From Nocardia sp. (lineage in GTDB: Bacteria; Actinomycetota; Actinomycetes; Mycobacteriales; Mycobacteriaceae), in contig JABFXT010000008.1 in the NCBI GenBank assembly GCA_013361595.1, positions 1 to 8,737 of the forward strand: a stretch of DNA of 8,737 bases, read 5' to 3'. A model generated the notes under the pieces. The model ran no database searches, was not told where the DNA came from, and saw only the letters and a list, made by a program, of their open reading frames with translations. Every line of letters begins with the position of its first letter. Position 1 is the first letter of the stretch. This document shows, one piece after another, positions 6,268-8,737 of this stretch. The translations under genes and the position numbers were made by a program.

Positions 6268-7185
6268 ATGAGCACACCTACTTTCCGGGCCGCCGTCGTC
6301 CGCACTCCGAGTGGACCCGACTCGATCGAGATCATCGACGTCCCGCTCACCGAGCCCGGCCCCGGTGAGGTCAGGGTCGCGGTCGCGGCTACGCCGGTCA
6401 ACCCCACCGACCTCGGTGTCGTGGCCGGGTTCTTCCACGAGCTGGGCATGATCGACCAGCCTTCGCACACCGGCCTGGGCTGGGACTTCGCCGGCACCGT
6501 GCGCGCCGCCGGTCCGGGCGTGAACCTGCCCATCGGCACCCGGGTCGCCGGTGTCGTCCTCGGTTTCGACCGCGACTTCGGCACCTACGCCGAACAACTC
6601 GTCGTGCCCGCCGCCGATCTCGCCGTCGTACCCGAGGGACTCGACCTGGTCGCGGCATCGACGGTGCCGCTCAGCGGCCTGAGTGCGGCGCAGTTCGTCG
6701 ATCTGATCGGCGAGGCGCCGGCCGACGGAAACCGGCTGCTGGTGACCGGCGCGGCCGGCGCGATCGGGGCCAATATCGCTGCTCTCGCACCCGACCGCGG
6801 TTGGCGGGTGACGGGCCTGGCCCGAGAGACGGACGAAGAGTTCGTGCGGAGCCTCGGCGCCGACTTCGTCACGAGTGCCAGGCCGGGTTGGGACGCGGTC
6901 GTCGATACCACGCCTCGGCAGGTCTGTGGCCTGGCCCCGGTCCGCGACGGCGGAACCTTCGTCGGCGTCCGGCCGAACATCGTGCCCGCGGCCGAGCGAG
7001 GGATCACAGTGCACACACTGATGGCGCAGTCGGACGGTCTCCGACTGGGGCAGCTGCTGGCCCACGCGGCGTCCGGCAGGTTGCCGACTCGCGTGCATGC
7101 CGTCATGCGGTTGGACCGGGCCGCGGACGCCCACCGGGCCATGGCCGAGGGCGGGGCGCGCGGTCGCTACGTGCTCGAGCCCTGA
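6268..7185 (+). CDS. zinc-free MDR NAD(P)H-dependent oxidoreductase, quinone-reductase-like
   Basis: Cytosolic 305-residue medium-chain dehydrogenase/reductase. The N-terminal GroES-like fold runs to about 120 and shows GPGEVRVAVAATPVNPTDLGV, then GLGWDFAGTV, the usual 'G.D.AG.V' segment. The Rossmann half carries VTGAAGAIG (nucleotide-binding GAAGAIG at 161-167), and the C-terminus has the HRAMAEGGARGRYVLEP ending typical of quinone oxidoreductases. The only cysteine is C220 and the zinc-ligand pattern is absent, so it is a QOR-like reductase rather than an alcohol dehydrogenase; NADPH is the likely hydride donor and the acceptor is unknown. The length is slightly below the common 320-330 but all landmarks are present. 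The start is supported by AGAGGAG 7 bases upstream. The SARP-type box at 6186-6214 places it under probable control of the preceding regulator and links it to the HHE-NIPSNAP operon. Confidence 0.88.
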   Translation: MSTPTFRAAVVRTPSGPDSIEIIDVPLTEPGPGEVRVAVAATPVNPTDLGVVAGFFHELGMIDQPSHTGLGWDFAGTVRAAGPGVNLPIGTRVAGVVLGFDRDFGTYAEQLVVPAADLAVVPEGLDLVAASTVPLSGLSAAQFVDLIGEAPADGNRLLVTGAAGAIGANIAALAPDRGWRVTGLARETDEEFVRSLGADFVTSARPGWDAVVDTTPRQVCGLAPVRDGGTFVGVRPNIVPAAERGITVHTLMAQSDGLRLGQLLAHAASGRLPTRVHAVMRLDRAADAHRAMAEGGARGRYVLEP

Positions 7186-7208
7186 CCGAAGCGGCCGCGG
7201 CGGGGCGG

Positions 7209-7231
7209 GGGCGGGAAGGATGGCCCCGCCC
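7209..7231. terminator. GC-rich hairpin between convergent genes
   Basis: GGGCGGG at 7209-7215 pairs with CCCGCCC at 7225-7231 around a 9-base loop. Alternative registers of 8 bp exist because the left arm is a GC run. It lies between the convergent oxidoreductase and toxin genes, where transcription from both sides should end. No T-run follows on either strand, so intrinsic termination is only a possibility. Confidence 0.33.
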
Positions 7232-7270
7232 GAGCAGGCAGGCCCGAACAGCTGTCCCAGGTACGGATCT

Positions 7271-8017
7271 CTAGCCTATACGTGCCCAGGCATCCCGAAC
7301 CGCGGACAGCGCGATCTCGGCACTGACCACCAGCCGAGTCTGCCCGGCCAACTGCGTGTTCCAGTCGTCCTCGTCCGGTGCGCGGTCGAACAGTTGCGGA
7401 GTGGGGAGACGGTTGGTCGGACCGTACATCCGGTACAACGATCCTGCGGCATCGTTGATCGCGCCGAGGCCGTTCAGCGCCCACAGGTCCCACAGATCGC
7501 GTGATGCGCGCCGGTCATGCCATGTCGCGGTTTTCCCCGCGACAAACGCCGGCAATGTGGGCACGAGGAGTTCGGCCGGTGGTACGTCGCCGTACCGCTG
7601 CTCGAGATCGCGGAGTTCGGTCGGCCACACCGATCTGCCACGCGCCGAAAGCAACTGGATCTTGACAGATACACCGGATGCGGAGCGAAGATGGGCGGCT
7701 CCCGCATCCGCAACATTGCTCAACGACGGTGCCCACTCCAGCCGACCGTAGCTTCGGGCGACCGATCGCGGCAACGCAGAGTCGAGGTCGGCTGCCAGCA
7801 CCGTCCGGTTTTCCAGCGCGATCAGATCGATGTCTTCACTGAGTCTGCCGTTCACCAGATGTGTGCGGGCAAGGGCGGTTCCACCGATGAAATGTAGTCG
7901 GTCGCCGAACCCGCGGCTGATTGCCGCCAGCAGATGAGAGATCAGATGGTCCCGTTCGACCTGCTCGGGAGAAACTCCGAATTGAACTGCGATACTTTCA
8001 TGTTCGTCGCTACGCAC
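7271..8017 (-). CDS. AbiEii-like nucleotidyltransferase toxin
   Basis: Predicted toxin of an AbiE-type (type IV) toxin-antitoxin pair, DNA polymerase beta-like nucleotidyltransferase fold, 248 residues from the GTG at 8017. Landmarks: GVSPEQVERDHLISHLLAAI (14-33), FIGGTALARTHLVNGRLSEDIDL with GGTAL at 45-49 and metal-binding carboxylates D62 and D64 in SEDIDL (60-65), K162 in AGKTATWHDRR, and RDLWDLW (173-179). Family members transfer nucleotides to RNA or other acceptors and can cause growth arrest or phage defence; the target here is unknown. The GTG at 8015-8017 overlaps the antitoxin stop (8010-8012), giving translational coupling; a GTG at 8036-8038 in the same frame is an alternative. 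The frame stays open to 8170 inside the antitoxin gene, but that part is not family-like. All core motifs are present, so the gene looks intact. It converges on the oxidoreductase gene. Confidence 0.88.
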   Translation of the reverse strand: MRSDEHESIAVQFGVSPEQVERDHLISHLLAAISRGFGDRLHFIGGTALARTHLVNGRLSEDIDLIALENRTVLAADLDSALPRSVARSYGRLEWAPSLSNVADAGAAHLRSASGVSVKIQLLSARGRSVWPTELRDLEQRYGDVPPAELLVPTLPAFVAGKTATWHDRRASRDLWDLWALNGLGAINDAAGSLYRMYGPTNRLPTPQLFDRAPDEDDWNTQLAGQTRLVVSAEIALSAVRDAWARIG

Positions 8018-8654
8018 AGCCCATCCAGCTTTCCGCACGTCGAAGGGCCGCGCCTCGACGCTGGTCGGTAGCGAGTTGTGTGAGTCTCGCCGGATCACTA
8101 CGACGGTATAGCGTCTCGACGGCCGGACGGACCTCCGCCTCGGCGTTGCCCAGTTCCGGCCGCCGGGCAAGATCGAGCACCGTCTGCTCTGGTGTCGTGA
8201 CCAGCGCCGGACCCAGTGGCGTTTCTACACGCTCCGCGTCGAGCGATTCGGTATCGCGGCGGACGAACCGGACTTGCGCCGAGCGGTCGGTCAGTGCGAT
8301 CGGCCGATGCTGGCCCGGAACCGCGACAACCGCGGTCGCCAGCGCACGAGGCACGGCTCCCAGCAGGCGGGCCGCGCTGATGCCCATGACAATGGCCTGG
8401 TCGGGCCCGTAAATCGATGATGCGATACCGGCGGCGACCGCCTCGAGGCCCGGCAGCCAGGTTCGGCCGACATAGTCCGGCGCAACGATGACGTAGTAGC
8501 CGTGCGCAACGCGGTGCAGCACGCCTCGATCGACGAGCCGCGCGATCTCGGGGCGCGGTTGAACGTAGATGTCGGCCAGATCCTGCGGCCTCAGGGTTCG
8601 AAGTGGTGCCCGCCAGAGCTCACTCGGCAGCACAGTGCTGCGATACTCCGACAT
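8010..8654 (-). CDS. AbiEi-like antitoxin and probable autorepressor
   Basis: Cognate antitoxin of the AbiE-type pair, 214 residues. An N-terminal winged-helix region (about 9-56, LRPQDLADIY to RGVLHRVAHGYYVI) is the AbiEi-type DNA-binding domain. The C-terminal half contains VMGISAARLLGAVP and TTPEQTVLDLA (153-163), close to the T-P-E-x-T-x-x-D-L-A motif of the family. In studied AbiE systems the antitoxin represses its own promoter and opposes the toxin without a stable protein complex. The ATG at 8652-8654 is chosen because AAAGGTGG (plus 8660-8667) stands 5 bases upstream; an in-frame ATG at 8679-8681 adds nine residues but has no ribosome site and overlaps the candidate operator. The gene precedes and overlaps the toxin gene by 8 bases, the standard order. 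The operator candidate at 8678-8708 fits autoregulation. Confidence 0.85.
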   Translation of the reverse strand: MSEYRSTVLPSELWRAPLRTLRPQDLADIYVQPRPEIARLVDRGVLHRVAHGYYVIVAPDYVGRTWLPGLEAVAAGIASSIYGPDQAIVMGISAARLLGAVPRALATAVVAVPGQHRPIALTDRSAQVRFVRRDTESLDAERVETPLGPALVTTPEQTVLDLARRPELGNAEAEVRPAVETLYRRSDPARLTQLATDQRRGAALRRAESWMGCA

Positions 8655-8659
8655 CAGCG

Positions 8660-8667
8660 CCACCTTT
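8660..8667 (-). promoter_or_regulatory. ribosome binding site of the antitoxin gene
   Basis: Reads AAAGGTGG on the minus strand, 5 bases before the ATG at 8652-8654. It favours the 214-residue antitoxin over the version starting at 8681. Confidence 0.6.
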
Positions 8668-8677
8668 CGAATACTAC

Positions 8678-8708
8678 GCATAAAGTTGGCTATAACCCAA
8701 CGAAATGC
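8678..8708. promoter_or_regulatory. two-block inverted repeat upstream of the AbiE-type operon, candidate operator
   Basis: Symmetric blocks around 8693: GCAT (8678-8681) with ATGC (8705-8708), and GTTGG (8685-8689) with CCAAC (8697-8701), separated by unpaired triplets and a 7-base centre. Nine of twelve half-site positions are symmetric. It sits just upstream of the antitoxin ribosome site, in a clearly lower-GC stretch. ATACTAC also occurs as a direct repeat at 8671-8677 and 8709-8715, flanking it; on the minus strand each contains TAGTAT, a possible -10. AbiEi proteins are known to bind inverted repeats at their own promoters, so this is the best operator candidate here. Confidence 0.48.
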
Positions 8709-8737
8709 ATACTACCTGAGTAAGCAATTCGCCCTTC

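Noticed and set aside
4801..7134. A 777-codon open frame on the minus strand across the regulator and oxidoreductase genes
   Set aside because: It is antisense to two well-supported genes, has low-complexity Gly/Arg/Val/Glu composition and no recognisable domain; long antisense frames are expected from high third-position GC.
8018..8170. N-terminal extension of the toxin frame inside the antitoxin gene
   Set aside because: The added residues are basic and not family-like; the sequence becomes AbiEii-like only from the GTG at 8017, which also gives the typical short overlap.
8725..8737. AATTCGCCCTT at the end of the window resembles a TA-cloning vector junction
   Set aside because: The common vector junction would have GAATTC where this has CAATTC, and the preceding sequence is continuous with a plausible promoter region; coincidence is more likely than vector carry-over, though the window edge prevents certainty.

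Overview
The window is very GC-rich, with strong third-position GC bias and long antisense shadow frames. Gene families (SARP-type regulator with an ATPase half, hemerythrin-like HHE protein, NIPSNAP protein, AbiE-type pair) point to an actinomycete. A Nocardia-like genus of the Mycobacteriales, or a relative, is my best guess; the genus is inference only. I find seven protein-coding genes, no RNA genes, no insertion sequence and no CRISPR array. No gene-free stretch exceeds 300 bases.

Layout. (1) 19/115-1560, plus strand: a DHA2-type (EmrB/QacA-like) MFS drug exporter. (2) 1652-2632, minus strand: a two-gene operon with a hemerythrin-like HHE protein first and a small NIPSNAP-family protein 18 bases downstream. 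(3) 2752-6144, plus strand: a 1130-residue SARP-family regulator (winged helix, BTAD, AAA/LAL-like ATPase, helical-repeat C-terminus), divergent from the HHE operon. (4) 6268-7185, plus strand: a zinc-free quinone-oxidoreductase-like MDR protein. (5) 7271-8654, minus strand: an AbiEi-like antitoxin and AbiEii-like nucleotidyltransferase toxin, overlapping by 8 bases, with a lower-GC leader carrying a two-block inverted repeat.

The main discovery is a 29-bp element present twice, 25 of 29 positions identical: at 2688-2716 (read on the minus strand, toward the HHE gene) and at 6186-6214 (read on the plus strand, toward the oxidoreductase gene). Each copy is three TTCCAAG-like heptamers separated by 4 bp, so a strict 11-bp period, the known layout of SARP operators. 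Both copies sit 10 bp upstream of a similar CANTNT hexamer and 53-55 bp before the ATG. This predicts a compact local regulon: the large regulator activates the HHE-NIPSNAP operon on one side and the oxidoreductase on the other, and probably acts on its own promoter, because one heptamer overlaps its candidate -35. The products (di-iron HHE protein, NIPSNAP dimer-barrel protein, NAD(P)H-dependent reductase) suggest a redox or stress function, but the chemistry is unknown. The MFS gene lacks the element, and the AbiE pair looks like an independent accessory module.
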